From Prorocentrum cordatum (taxonomy: Eukaryota > Sar > Dinophyceae > Prorocentrales > Prorocentraceae), in the NCBI GenBank assembly GCA_963575745.1, contig CAUYUJ010002087.1:37501-93609 (forward strand): a stretch of 56,109 bases of DNA. Reading direction: 5' to 3'. Below are positions 34,001 to 44,634 of the stretch, piece after piece (position 1 is the first letter of the stretch; every line of letters starts with the position of its first letter). The notes beneath the pieces are model-generated. The model was not told where the DNA came from. It did not search any database and saw only the letters and a program-made list of their open reading frames with translations. A program made the translations under genes and the position numbers.

Positions 34001-34723
34001 ACTCTCGCGTAAAGCACCTGTGAGGTCTGGACGATGTTCCCGTTGTGTTTCTCGCCGGTCCACCGCATCCAAAGCAAAAGCTCTTCCCCATAGACTCTCC
34101 CACAGCCTGCCTGGACAAGAATCCGCACGAGCCTGGCGCCTTCGCCAAGAAGATGGTCGGCGCCGTTTTCCACGAAAGCGGACCCTTTCTGGAATATCCT
34201 GGGCCTTCTCTTCAAACCTCAAATCCCTGACATTGGCCTCAGGCGCCTCAAACTTGATGCCAATACTCTCGAATGCAAGAGCCCTGCATTCAGACAAGGT
34301 CCACAAGACCGGCAAAAAGCATACAGACCCAATACTGCGGCGCATCAGGTGGTACCGAGGACGTTTTCCATCACGTGTCCCCGGATCTAGAATACCACGA
34401 AGGTGTTCCCCAATTCGTGCCGGCCAGCCTGGGCCGCCAACCCGATGGACGTTGGCCTTGCCGATGTAGACTGAGGCATGGTTGAACATCTCATACACCA
34501 TCGAATAACTGCCTGAAGGACCACTGATGCACTCCTGCGCTGGGACCTGGCCGTCACATAATTGTCGCGCCGATGTGCACCAGGCGCTATCTACCAGCTC
34601 AGCTTGCGCATGCCACCCAGGAGGTAGCATTCGTAACACACGTATGGCCCATCTAGGTGTTCGCCGTGACTGCACCGCAATCGATAGTCTCTTGATTCCC
34701 GTTATGAGGAACAAATGGGCCAT
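31008..34723 (-). CDS. GIY-YIG / reverse transcriptase polyprotein with a frameshift
   Basis: From ATG 34723. Residues ~75-152 match the GIY-YIG pattern: MVY (75-77), VYIGK (85-89), Arg103, His107 in RIGEH, and Glu152 in ALAFESIGI. The reverse transcriptase follows: motif A ADADQAFEA with its Asp near 684-686, motif B-like GIPIGGVMSG near 768, and the catalytic YVDD near 821-824. A C-x2-C...C cluster lies just before motif A. Past ~1015 the protein is Arg/Gly/Asp-rich. At about 31658 the original frame degenerates, while the -1 frame, open from 31658 to a stop at 31008-31010, continues the same composition and then a charged helical region (KKERRLRKAKELLL). The true product is therefore about 1,240 residues, interrupted by one frameshift (mutation, assembly error or programmed). 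RT identity is firm; the GIY-YIG call rests on motif spacing. Confidence 0.8.
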
Positions 34724-34778
34724 GACCCTCGAAGTATGCCTCGAACGACGGCCCGGAAAACCAAGTAGTGTGTGAAGT

Positions 34779-35281
34779 AGTTAGCACGCCTGGTTGAGTG
34801 CCGAGGGGTGGGCGAACACCTGCGACCACACAAACGACAGCAACATGTCTGCTTCAACGCCGGTCATGTTCTTCACGAGGAGGTGCTGCACGGGCGAGGT
34901 GACCTGACGAGCTGTCGCCAATGATTTCCCTGACAAGGATGGCCAATGCAACGACATCAGCTTGACGGAATATGCAAGGAACCGAGAATATAGAGTATGG
35001 ATAACACGTAGGAGCAAGATCACGTAGTACAAGCTCGAAAACCGCACGCCCCCGAAAGCAAGGCCCGGTTTGGCGGCGAAATGTCCCCCTTGGTGGTCAA
35101 AAGAATGAGCTGGAACCTGGAAGAGGTAGAACGTGAAGAATGAGAGGATGATTACACAGACCAGCACATATACGAAGCGTCTGGAAACAAAGCGAGATCT
35201 CTGCGCACCTGCACGGTGCTTGAGCGCCGGCCTAACCTTGGAACCAGATGCCTCGGATACCTCTTGAATCCCGCATCCCTG
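34779..35281 (-). CDS. Upstream open frame in phase with the RT ORF, separated by one TAA
   Basis: A minus-strand frame opens inside the right terminal repeat (after a TAG at 35282-35284) and runs to a TAA at about 34779-34781. It is in the same phase as the polyprotein ATG at 34723. Its peptide includes a hydrophobic run (VLVCVIILSFFTFYLF) and has no recognised domain. It may be a leader of the polyprotein broken by a single stop, a separate small ORF, or chance. Confidence 0.3.
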
Positions 35282-35798
35282 CTACTCTGAACTGCTACTG
35301 AAGCCCTGCGTGCAGCGTGATCCCCGCCACTGCTTATCAGAACAAACCTTGCGTGCCCACCCACGCGCGTGACCCCCGCCGAATTGGAGAAAACACCCCT
35401 CACTGCATCTGGAAGCTCCGGGTGGGCAAAACGCAGGAGACCTCAAGACGACCCCAAGAGTCAACCATCACATTCTCCACGCCATACCCTGCACCGTCGC
35501 ATCACTGACGCCGTCTCCGTGCCACCCAGCCGCCTAACATCACGAGGCTGGACACCATGGGCGAGGCCCCAAGTACCGAACCGACGGGGCCGTCCAGAAA
35601 TGGTGCAATCGTCCCTGGTGTCACTCCTGATGCCTGGTCCCCGAGCGCCTCCAAGCCTGCCGACACCACCGCGCGTGCATCGTAAGCCGCCTGCCGATGA
35701 CGAACGTTCATGTCCCACCAAGCCCGGAGTACGCACACATACCCATTCTGAGTGATCCACGAAGCTGGGAATGCGCAGCCCATGGCCCAAGCTGCGAA
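35089..35798 (-). repeat. Right direct terminal repeat (5' copy for the minus-strand element)
   Basis: Partner of 30211-30920. A minus-strand frame crosses its inner edge into the internal region (see 34779-35281). Confidence 0.95.
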
Positions 35799-36234
35799 CT
35801 TGCCCCTGGACCTGGAATTCCCGAATCAAGCCCTGGTACATGGAGTCCGGGTGTTGAGCAGCAGGGACGCGCTGTAGAGTTTGCGTCGTGCAAGCACTGG
35901 CTCTGCACCAACAATCCCACGAAGTGGAATAAGCGTTGGGTGTAGCATCAGCAGTAGCATAGGTAAGTGCAGCAGCATGCGGCAGAGGCGGAGCACAATG
36001 CATCGCGCGCCTCTGGCTCAAGCACCGGTTCCGCACACACGGGACCAACACGCATCTGTGCAGCGCTGGCAAAACAATTGCTATTTCATCTTCTCATTGT
36101 CTTTACTATTTGCTCTATTCTTGCACTTTCACTCTCAATCTCAAGACGCATCGATGGAGGATTCGATTATGCAGTACGGCCAAGTGCACCGCAGACCGCC
36201 AGAAAGATCAGGTATCGATATGCCGCTGGCACTC
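35799..36234. other. Unassigned DNA right of the Penelope-like element
   Basis: Ordinary complexity, a few GCAGCAGCATG words and a T-rich segment at about 36085-36145. No gene was recognised. Confidence 0.4.
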
Positions 36235-36510
36235 CGGGGGAGTGGAGCGCCCGACGAGGGCCCCAAAGAGAGGCTCAAGATGGGGGAGCTCGAACTGACA
36301 GTTCGAGCCCTCCGCCCCAAGAGAACCCCCGATACTGCCGCCAGGCCAGGCCTCCCAACTCCTCGCAAGAGGACAGGCTTCCATGACGCCCCCAAGAGAC
36401 CCCGACCGGACACACGGTCCCCAGGAGGCCCCATTAGGTTTCAGAATTGCCGCCTCGAGGCTGACCAGAGGCTTCCGAGAGACTACAACGGGCATCTAAG
36501 AGGCTTCTGA
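36235..36510. repeat. CCAAGA-type array, diverged
   Basis: GGGCCCCAAAGAGAGGC, CGCCCCAAGAGAACCCCC and CGCCCCCAAGAGACCCC units. A few more units lie at 36735-36765. Confidence 0.75.
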
Positions 36511-36839
36511 CGCAAGACCGAGGTACGGTGGCTGGATGGGACGACGGGCGCTATGAGCGGCAAACGAACCAAACAATCAACTTGTTCCTTTCGGTTTGTG
36601 ATTGGTTTCAGCGCTGCCCCAAACCACCCGACGATGACGTCGACGATAGGAACAACGGCGACGAAACCGACGACGACAGCGACCACGGCGACGGCGACGG
36701 CCACGGCGAAGACGGCGAGCCGCTTCCCCAGAAAACTCAAGAGGACCCCAAGAGGCCACTCAACTTATCAGAGCACATATGTATTACTCCGGCCGCTCTG
36801 GAATCTCTTCGGGTAACTTTCTGGGGAGGATTGGAGGGG

Positions 36840-37345
36840 CATCAAGAGAGGGAGGAGGAGGAGGAGGAGGAGGATGAGGAGGAATTGGAGGAACAGGATG
36901 AGGAGGAGGACCAGGAGGAGGAGGAGGAGGAAAAGACGGAGTAGGAGGAGGAGGAGGAGGAGGGGAATGAGAAGGATAATGAGGAGGAGGTCTCTTGGGC
37001 CGTCTTGTGAGGAGGAGGACGAGGAGAAAACGAAGACGGCGATGAAAAGAAATATTGGGAGGCGCTGGCGCGGACGACGAGTGGCAGGAGGGGGGGGGCT
37101 CGAGCGTACGAAAGGAAGAGGCTTGAACAGCTCTAATAGAACGCGTGTCAGCAGGAGCAGGAGCAGGCCGCAGCGACGACGACGACGGGGGTGGCGAGGT
37201 GACGGTGATGAGGCTGGTGAAAAGGAAAAGGAGGAGGCGGAGGAGGAGAAGGTCTCAGAGGGAATGATGGTGGTGATGAGGCGGAAGCGGAAACGGAAAA
37301 GAAGAAGGAGGAGGAGGAGGAGGAGGAGGAACAGCCCTTGGAGAA
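36840..37345. repeat. (GGA)n-rich region with a CGACGA patch
   Basis: Two GGA blocks (36850-36995 and 37215-37335) flank less simple sequence. (CGACGG)n variants occur at 36635-36720. The rest up to 37523 includes three copies of TTCCTTCGTTGGCACTCGGA / TTGGCATTCGGAGG. Confidence 0.8.
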
Positions 37346-37523
37346 ATAAACTTATGAGTGGGACGGGGACAGAGTGCCTGTGATGAGGCTTCCTTCGTTG
37401 GCACTCGGAAGGTGTCCTTGCCATTGGCATTCGGAGGTTTCCTTCTTTGGCATTCGCAAGGTTCAATCCGCATGCGGGTGTTGACATGTGCGCAAATGTG
37501 TTGTTGTCGAGAGCTGGGCCGCA

Positions 37524-37564
37524 CTAGAACCTAAGCGCGCGCGCGAAGCGCGCGCGTGGTTCTA
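37524..37564. repeat. CTAGAACC hairpin, copy 1
   Basis: CTAGAACCTAAGCGCGCGCG then CGAAGCGCGCGCGTGGTTCTA. The arms pair CTAGAACC with GGTTCTA(G), enclosing GCGCGCGC-GAA-GCGCGCGC. The final G is replaced by A in this copy. Confidence 0.85.
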
Positions 37565-38169
37565 ATAATGATGTGGCAGTGCAGCTCATGATTATAGCCG
37601 ACCTGCGGCGCCTCCGCCAAGTGACAGGTCTGCCCGTGGCGATGTATGGCGTCGTGGTGGCGCCACCCCGTAGCAGCGAACATCGGACAGATGTAGGCAG
37701 CACTTTCGTCCATGCAACATGCCAGGTTGTCAGCATTTTTTGTTTTGAAAAACGGCCCCTATACAGGGGCGAGGGCGGGAATCCAGACCGACATTTCGAG
37801 CCCAGACGCCAAGAACCCGGGGGAGGTCCCCGAGGCGCACCCAAAAAGTCCCAGGAGACCACCAGGAGACCCCCAACAAAAGCCGAAGAGGCCCCACCCC
37901 CCAGAAACCTCCAAGAGCCTTCCAAGAACGTCCCCCCAAATTCATCCGAAGAGATTCCCAACATGGTCTTGCCAGGCTCTAAGGGGCTCTCGGCCCCCCC
38001 TCCCCCCCCTTAAGCTGACCTGGGTCCTCCTCGCGGCTGCCATGCGCGACTTCCTGGAGCCTTATTTAGCGACTCCTGGCTCGTCCATCAGGAAGTACGT
38101 TCCCATATGGCGATCCTTGTGGGATGATGTCAATCCTCATCAGATCCTGTGGGGTTGGCTTGGACTGCG
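37565..38169. repeat. CCAAGA-type array (37800-37945) in unassigned DNA
   Basis: Units such as CCCCAGGAGACCACCAGGAG and CTCCAAGAGCC lie at 37800-37945 and follow a T-rich core (TTTTTTGTTTTGAAAAACGG, about 37736). The flanks to 38169 show no gene. Confidence 0.65.
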
Positions 38170-38206
38170 CTAGAACCAAAGCGCGCGAAGCGCGCGCGTG
38201 GCTCTA

Positions 38207-38262
<56 letters not shown>
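38170..38262. repeat. CTAGAACC hairpin copy 2 followed by (GT)n(TA)n
   Basis: The hairpin at 38170-38207 has the shortest stem (GCGCGCGAAGCGCGCGC) and ends GGCTCTAG. It runs straight into (GT)n and (TA)n (38208-38262), then CCGGGGAACGGGGCC. Confidence 0.9.
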
Positions 38263-38263
<1 letters not shown>

Positions 38264-38439
38264 GGGGAACGGGGCCTGGGGCCGCCAGATTGGTGCCTCC
38301 GACCCCCATGGGGGCCACGGGGCTCAACTTTCCCTGTGTTTTTACAGGGTTTCCGCGTCCTGGGCCTCCGAGGCCGCCGCCTCCGACCCCCCGTGGGAGG
38401 ACGGGGCGGCCAGGGAGGTCCAACATAGTCCAGGAGGGC

Positions 38440-39310
38440 CTCCATACGCTCCCAAGACGGCCCAAGCGGGCCCCGAGTCGCCGAAAGACCGCCCCACCAC
38501 ACCCAAGATAGGCCCAAGGCAGCCGGAGAGGCTCCACAAGGCACTCCACGACGCTTCAAGACGCCTCTCCAGAGCGCTTCAAGAGGCCGAAATCGTCAAT
38601 TGTACTAAGGTTTTCGAACGATTTTGGCCTTCCAGCCCTTTCGGCTGTCCGACGTTCCAAGACGGCTCAATAGGCCCCCAAGAGCGCCCCAAGACGGCCC
38701 AAGAGGGCCCCAAGACGGCCCCAGAGTCGCCCAAGACAGGCCAACAGAGCCCCAAGACGGCCCCAAGATGCGCCCAAGAGGGGGACCACGACTCCCAAAT
38801 TCGACCCTGCCGCTTGAAGAGCGCCCCTAGAGGCCCAGGAGGCCCCCAAGATGCACCCAGGAGGCCCACACGGCCTCCACGACGCTTCAAGACGCCTCTC
38901 CAGAGCGCTTCAAGAGGCCGAAATCGTAAATTTTACAAAGGTTTTCGAACGATTTTGGCCATCCAGTCTTTTCGGCTGTCCGACGTTCCAAGACGGCTCA
39001 ATAGGCCCCCGAGAGCGCCCCAAGACGGCCCAAGAGGGCCCCAAGACGGCCCCAGAGTCGCCCAAAACAGGCCAACAGAGCCCCAAGACGGATCTAAGAT
39101 GCGCCCAAGAGGGGGACCACGACTCCCAAATGAAGAGTGCCCCTAGAGGCCCCAGGAGTCCCCCAAGAGGCACCCAGGAGGCCCACACGAGGCCTACAGA
39201 GGCCACAAAACAGCTCCGAGGAGGCCCCACAACGGTCCCAAAACGGCTGCCAGGAAGTTGTGAAACTGCCTTCGCGACGTCCCCGACAGGCCAACCACGA
39301 GATTCAAACC
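38440..39310. repeat. CCAAGA-type array with a 331-bp tandem duplication
   Basis: CCCAAGACGGCCCAAGAGGG units run throughout. The segment starting CCACGACGCTTCAAGACGCC near 38547 is repeated near 38878 together with its T-rich core (GGTTTTCGAACGATTTTGGC). All long frames here read Pro/Lys/Arg/Gly from the unit. Confidence 0.9.
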
Positions 39311-39414
39311 AACACCCATGAGGCCATTGACCCACCACCCAGGGCACGGTGGCGGGAGCAGTGACAGCACTTGTGCACAGCATGTTCCGGCGGGATCCTT
39401 CCAGAACACGCTGC

Positions 39415-39545
39415 AGGAAGAGGAGGAAGATCAGGAGGAGAGAGAGCTGGAGTGGGAGGAGGAGGAGGAGGAGGAGGAGGAGGAGGAGGAGGAGGAGGAG
39501 GAGGAGGAGGGGGACGAGGAGGAGGAGGGGGACGAGGAGGAGGAA
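39415..39545. repeat. (GGA)n microsatellite
   Basis: Nearly pure GGAGGA interrupting the CCAAGA array. Confidence 0.95.
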
Positions 39546-40660
39546 GAGGCCTCCAAGACAGCTCCAAGATAGCCGAAGAGGCTTCCAAGAGTGCCCTGGG
39601 CGGCCCACCAGAGGCTCCAAAACGGCCTCCGAGAGGCTTCATAACTGCCTACCTAGGTCCCCCAAACATGCTCCAGAAACGCGCTGCTGGAGCACGTTGC
39701 CGCCTCACCTTCCAGTGTTCGATCTCGCACCGAGGCGGGGGGGGGCCCGACGCGCCATGGGGGTGTCGGGGCGCCATGGACGCTTCCGGACCGCTCAAGG
39801 CAGCTTCAACACAGATGAAAAGGGCCGCGAAAGTCCTCCAGGAGGCATACTATGAGAGAGGCCCCCAGGAGGCCTACTATCGCGGAGTTAACTTTTCTAA
39901 CACGCCCAAGATGGCCTCCCGATGGCCCGCACCCCAAAAGGGCCCCAAGAAGCCAAGATCACGGATTTTCCTTTTGGTTTTTGATGCACTTTAGCGTTTC
40001 AGCCTTTTGACATCCCGACGCTCCAAGACGGCCCAAGAGGCCCCAAGACCGTTCCACGATAGCCGAAGAGGCTTCCAAGAGGGCCCCAAGACGGCCCACG
40101 AGGCCCCAATACAGTGCCTGAGGCGCCCAAGACGGCCCGAGAGGGCCCCAAAACGGTCCCAAGAGAGGCCCAAGAATGTGAACGCGAACCCAACAGCAGA
40201 GTCTTCCGCCCTAAAAGCCTAGAGAAGGCCCCAAAAGTCCCCAAGTGGTCCGACGAGGCCCCAATAAGCCTTCCAAGAGGCCCCAAGGAGACGTGCAAGG
40301 GGCCCCAAGATTGCCCAGCAGCGCCCTCGATGCATCAAAACTGTCTGCAGGAGGCCCCCGGGAGGCTTCCGGATTGCTTCAGCGTGGCCCCAGGCGCCCT
40401 CAAGTCGGGCCTCCACGCAGCCAAGACGGCCAATAACGGCTTCAGATTGCAGAACATCACCTTCCGGCTGCCCGGAGATTCCCGACGATGCTCCCAAGAA
40501 GGGACCCCAAGAAACCCCAAGACGCCCCCCCAAGAAGCACCCACGAGATGCCTCCAACAGCAAATTGAGGAAGCACGGAAAACCCCCCAGAAGCTCTTCA
40601 GATGCCCCCACGAAGACCCAAGAGGTCCCCAAGAGGCCCCCAGGAGGCACGACTATGTCA
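39546..40660. repeat. CCAAGA-type array continued
   Basis: Diverged units with a T-rich core at 39960-40020 (TTTTCCTTTTGGTTTTTGAT). From about 40320 the units become longer and less regular (GAGGCCCCCGGGAGGCTTCC). Confidence 0.85.
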
Positions 40661-40715
40661 CGCGCCTGTGCTTGATAGCGCTGTCCAAGATCTTCCAGCG
40701 CCCCCCCGGCCTGGG

Positions 40716-40756
40716 CTAGAACTTGAGCGCGCGCGAAGCGCGCGCGATGGTTCTAG

Positions 40757-40792
<36 letters not shown>

Positions 40793-40822
40793 GATGTGTG
40801 TGTGTGTGTGTGTGTGTGTGTA
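40716..40822. repeat. CTAGAACT hairpin copy 3 followed by (TA)n(TG)n
   Basis: Hairpin 40716-40756 (CTAGAACTTGAGCGCGCGCG ... GCGCGATGGTTCTAG), then (TA)n with one ACATA break and (TG)n. Confidence 0.9.
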
Positions 40823-40894
40823 TGAGTGCATATTGCGAAGGCCTTACGGCCGGTGCCGCCGACCCTGAATGGCGACGACGACGACGACGAGCGC

Positions 40895-41150
40895 TCTTGG
40901 GGGCCTCTTGGGGGTAGTTTGTGGGCCTCTTGGGAAGCTCTTAGGGGCCGCTTGGAAGCCTCGTGGGGGCCTCTTGGGGCTTCCTGGGGGTCTCTTGGAG
41001 GGGGCCTGGGACGTCTTGGAGGCTTCTTGGACGGTCTTGGGGGGGCTATCTTGGGCGTTTTCGGCCGATCTTTGGGCGACTCGGGGCCCTCTTGGGCCGT
41101 CTCGGGGGCCATCTTGGGCATTCGGACCTCATTTGGAGTGTTTTCGAGGT
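40895..41150. repeat. CTTGGG block in reverse orientation
   Basis: GGGGGCCTCTTGGG-type units, opposite to the arrays left of the hairpin at 40716. A C-rich run of CCCCCCGGGACC units follows at 41180-41275. Confidence 0.9.
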
Positions 41151-41289
41151 TTCTAGGCCGCCCGAGGAAAACGAATCTGCCCCCCCACCCCCCCCGGGAC
41201 CCCCCCGGGACCCCCCCCGGGACCCCCCCCTCCACCCCCCCCTGGACCCCTCCCGGGACCCCCCCCCCCCTGGGGAATGGATCAAAGGG

Positions 41290-41760
41290 AAGGGGCTTCC
41301 CTTCGACTCGATTACGACACTGCTCGATTTTTCTCTCGCTCACGAGCTTGAGAAGGAAGCTGCAGGGACGACGGAGGCGACGACCGACGGAGACGACGAC
41401 TCGAACAGCCAAGCCCCTCGCACACGCCGACAGGGTCGGCGGATTTTCTGTGCATTCCATACAAATACTGTCCAGCGTGGACGTCAAGCAGGGTGCCCTA
41501 GCAATCTATGTGATACCATCTATGTGGAGCAATCTAGGTGGTGCAAGCATGCAAGCAATGTGGAGCAACCTATGTGGTGCAGAAAGTGATGCGCAATCTA
41601 TGTTGCGCAACTTGCGATGTGCAAATTCTATTTGACAATCTAGGTGGTGCAATCAACGTGGTGCAATCTATGTGATGCAATTCACTACCCTGCACCGTGC
41701 CTGACCACCTCCACTGCTCGCGCAAACATCCCACTCACCCACCCGCAACTTGGTCGCAAG
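41290..41760. repeat. (CTATGTGGTGCAAT)n degenerate short repeat
   Basis: From about 41500 the words TATGTGGTGCAATC and TATGTGGAGCAATC recur irregularly. The following sequence (CACTGCTCGCGCAAACATCC, CACCCGCAACTTGG) returns at about 43160 with small differences, so this is a duplicated block. 41290-41500 shows no gene. Confidence 0.75.
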
Positions 41761-42435
41761 ACTTCTTAAGACGACCGTGACGGTAGGTACCACACGGCAC
41801 TTGGCCACGACACCGACGCCGACGACGACAGCGACCACGACGACGACGGCGCCGCCGACACCGACTATGACGACACCGCCGACGTCGACGTCGACGAAGA
41901 CGACGACGACGCCGACGCCGACGACGGCGACGAAGACGACGACGACGTCGCCAACGAAGACGACGACGAGGGAGGAGGGAGGACGACGACGGCGACAACG
42001 ACGACAACGACGATGGATGAGGGAAGACGGCGACGACACAAACGACGAAGTAGGAGGACGGACGGCGACGCCGACGACTACAACGACGAGGGAGGAGGGA
42101 AGACGACGACAACGACGACGAAGACGACGACGACGGTGACGAAATAGGAGGGACGACGACGAGACGCCGACGACGGACGACGACGACGACGAGGGAGGAG
42201 GATAACGACGATGGAGGAGTGAAGACGACGACGACGACGACGACGGCGACGAAATAGGAGGGACAACGACGAAACGCCGACGAAGACGAGGGAGGAAAGA
42301 CGACCACGGCGACAACGACGACGGAAGCGACGACGACGCCAAGACGACGACGACGAGGAAAGACAGAAGACGACGACGGCGACGACGACGACGACGAGGG
42401 AAGAGGGAGGACGACGACGACGACGCAAGAGCGCG
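41761..42435. repeat. (CGA)n / (GAC)n microsatellite
   Basis: ACGACGACGACG with GGGAGGAGG insertions repeated several times. One strand reads Val/Ser/Arg homopolymers. Confidence 0.95.
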
Positions 42436-44330
42436 CGCGCACGCTTCTGTTGAAAATCCGTGTTGCGAAACCTTGTGTTTTTTCGCATGTTTTTTTTTGA
42501 GACACGATTTTGAAATCCTTCCGAAACCGGTGGGTTTTGAAGGTTTTCGGCACGCGCGCGCGACGACGCGCGCGTCTGCACTTCGTCTCGTTTTTTGCAG
42601 AGGATTCTCGCGACGGCACACGCGCAAGGGCGTTCGACAGATTTCGACATGCGCGCGCGACGCCCGTTTCATAGCATGTTGCGAACATCTGGAAAAAACC
42701 ATAACGATTTCGCAAGAGCTCGCGCGGAAACTTTTTGAGCAAATCAGTGTTGCGAAACCCTGTGTTTTTGTATGTTTGTTGGGAACTCGATTGCGAAATG
42801 AAGGCTTCTGAAGGATTTCGGCATGCGCGCGCGACGGCGCGCGCGTGTGCACTTCGTCTCGTTTTGTGCAAGGGATTCGCGAAAAAGCGGTATGTTAGAA
42901 CAAACAATGCCACCGCATAGTGTCCTTCACAAGGGAACCTCAAGGGGGGGGATACCCGCTCCCCTGGGATGGTGTAAATTCATATTTCGGATGGACATGT
43001 GGTCAGAATCATATATGATTTACATATCCGAAAAGGGGGCTGATAACGCCGGGGGGGGGTAGATCCTATTTTGTTTTGAGAACGGAGAATCTAGGTGGGG
43101 CGAGGTATGTGGTGTAATCTCTGGGATGCAATTCACCCTGCCGAACTTGGTCACGTCAATACCATTGCTCGCGCAATCATCCCACCCACCCACCCGCCCG
43201 CAACTTGGTTTGCGAAACCCATGCGGCGGCGATTGCGAGGAGTGCTCGGCGCTGGCTTGCGCATCGCCGCGGCCGCGCTAGCGCGCAGGCTCGCGCGCCA
43301 AGTGGCCAACTAGTCTGACGCAGCCGACGCGGCCGCGGTGGCGCTGACCGTTGGGGACTCCCCAACACGTTTCGCAGGCCGCGCTGACGCGCGGGCACTT
43401 CAGTGCGAGCCAGTGATTCGGGCGAGCGCGGTATCATGGCGACGCCGACAACGGCAGACACGATGATGACAGCAACGATGCTTGTGGCAATTGCGACAAT
43501 GACGACGGCAAGGGCAATGACGGCGCTGATGTTGATCACGCCGGTGACGATGATGGTCTCTTCGCGTCGGTGATGAAGGTAGTCATACGGACTTCGGCAA
43601 GCGCGCGCGGCCGACGTGCGCGAGTGGCCCGCATGGTTTCATTTGACACGGATCGTGCCCCTTCCGGCACGCGTGCAAATGCGTTCGAATGATTTCGGCG
43701 TGCGCGCGCGAGGGGCCCGTTTGGTCGCATTTGATGAACATGTTGAATCAACTGGTGGTTGTGTTGGGAATTCGCAAGAGTGCGAGCGTTTTTTTTGTAT
43801 TTGTTTTGGGGTGCTCGATGCCAAATCCTTGCGACACTTTTGGTCTTTAGGAGATTTCGGTATGCTGTCGCGACGACGAGCGTGTGCACTTCGCCCCGTT
43901 TGTTGCAAAGGAACTGTTGCGTCAGCGCGCTGGCAATGGCGTTCGGATGTTCTCGACAAGCGCGCGCGAAGGGCCCGACTGGTTGCACTTGATGACACTT
44001 CGGACAAACATGAAACATTCTGATAAGTTCGACAAAGCGCGAACGCAGGCTTTTTTTTGGGGGGGAATTTTGGGACAGTCGTTTCTGAAGTCCCTGCGAA
44101 ACCGTAGGTGTTTGAAGGATTCCGGCATGCGCGTGCGATCGCGCGCACGTGTGCATGTCGTCTCGTATGTTGCAAGGTATTCGCGAACGCAGGTGGTTTT
44201 TGATAAACGAGTGTGCGCGCATAGTTGTTTCGCAAAGGATGAAGTGGGATGTGGGGTGGGGCGATACGCGACTGCTTGGGATGGTTTGAACCCATATGCA
44301 GAATGGGCGAGTGTGCGAAATCATGTGCGG
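42436..44330. repeat. 268-bp repeat family with CGCGCGCG hairpin cores
   Basis: The core GGCATGCGCGCGCGACGGCG ... GTGCACTTCGTCTCGTTTTG occurs at about 42549, 42818, 43858 and 44126. The spacing within each pair is 268-269 bp. Each unit also has GTTGCGAAACCCTGTGTTTT. The space between the pairs (about 42930-43600) carries the repeated GTGGTGTAATC / CACCCGCCCGCAACTTGG block and unassigned DNA. Confidence 0.8.
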
Positions 44331-44634
44331 AAAAAACTACACGAAACAGTGCACCATTACGGTTGGGAATGGGGTTGGGGTGCACTCTACTAACATTCGT
44401 TTAAACCTGAAAACCTATACGAGGCAATCCATGTGGTGCAATCTGCGTTGTGCAATATATGTTGAACAGCCTAGGGTGCGCAATGTATGCGGTGCGATCT
44501 ACATGGCACAGTCCACGTTGTGCAGTACAGTGGTACATCCATATATACATATATGGGAGATCCCGGCCCCCGCGCCCCGGGCCGGAACCTCCCTTGTATA
44601 TGCGTGGGTCCCTCCCCTGGCGGCGTCCCCAGGG
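44331..44634. repeat. Second block of TGTGGTGCAATC words
   Basis: CATGTGGTGCAATCTGCGTT, TGTGCAATATATGTTGAACA and related words at 44428-44530, followed by TATATACATATATGG and GC-rich CCCCGGGCCGG. Confidence 0.75.

Larger units (their letters stand above)
30211..35798 (-). mobile_element. Penelope-like retroelement with N-terminal GIY-YIG domain and 710-bp direct terminal repeats
   Basis: Two direct repeats in which I saw no difference (30211-30920 and 35089-35798, offset 4,878 bp) enclose 4,168 bp that encode, on the minus strand, a GIY-YIG-like nuclease followed by a reverse transcriptase. Terminal direct repeats (pLTRs) and a GIY-YIG nuclease are hallmarks of Penelope-like elements. Here the nuclease precedes the RT, as in the domain-permuted lineages described from protists and green algae (recalled, not checked). 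The repeats do not begin TG or end CA, and no protease, integrase or RNase H was seen, which argues against an LTR retrotransposon. The apparent identity of the repeats suggests recent insertion or gene conversion. No clear target-site duplication was found. Confidence 0.82.

Noticed and set aside
30211-35798. LTR retrotransposon (Ty1/Ty3-like)
   Set aside because: The direct repeats do not start TG or end CA, no protease, integrase or RNase H was found, and a GIY-YIG-like domain precedes the RT.
30211-35798. Hammerhead ribozyme in the terminal repeats, as in some Penelope-like elements
   Set aside because: I looked for CTGANGA with a downstream GAAA on both strands and saw no convincing arrangement. 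A covariance-model search would settle it.
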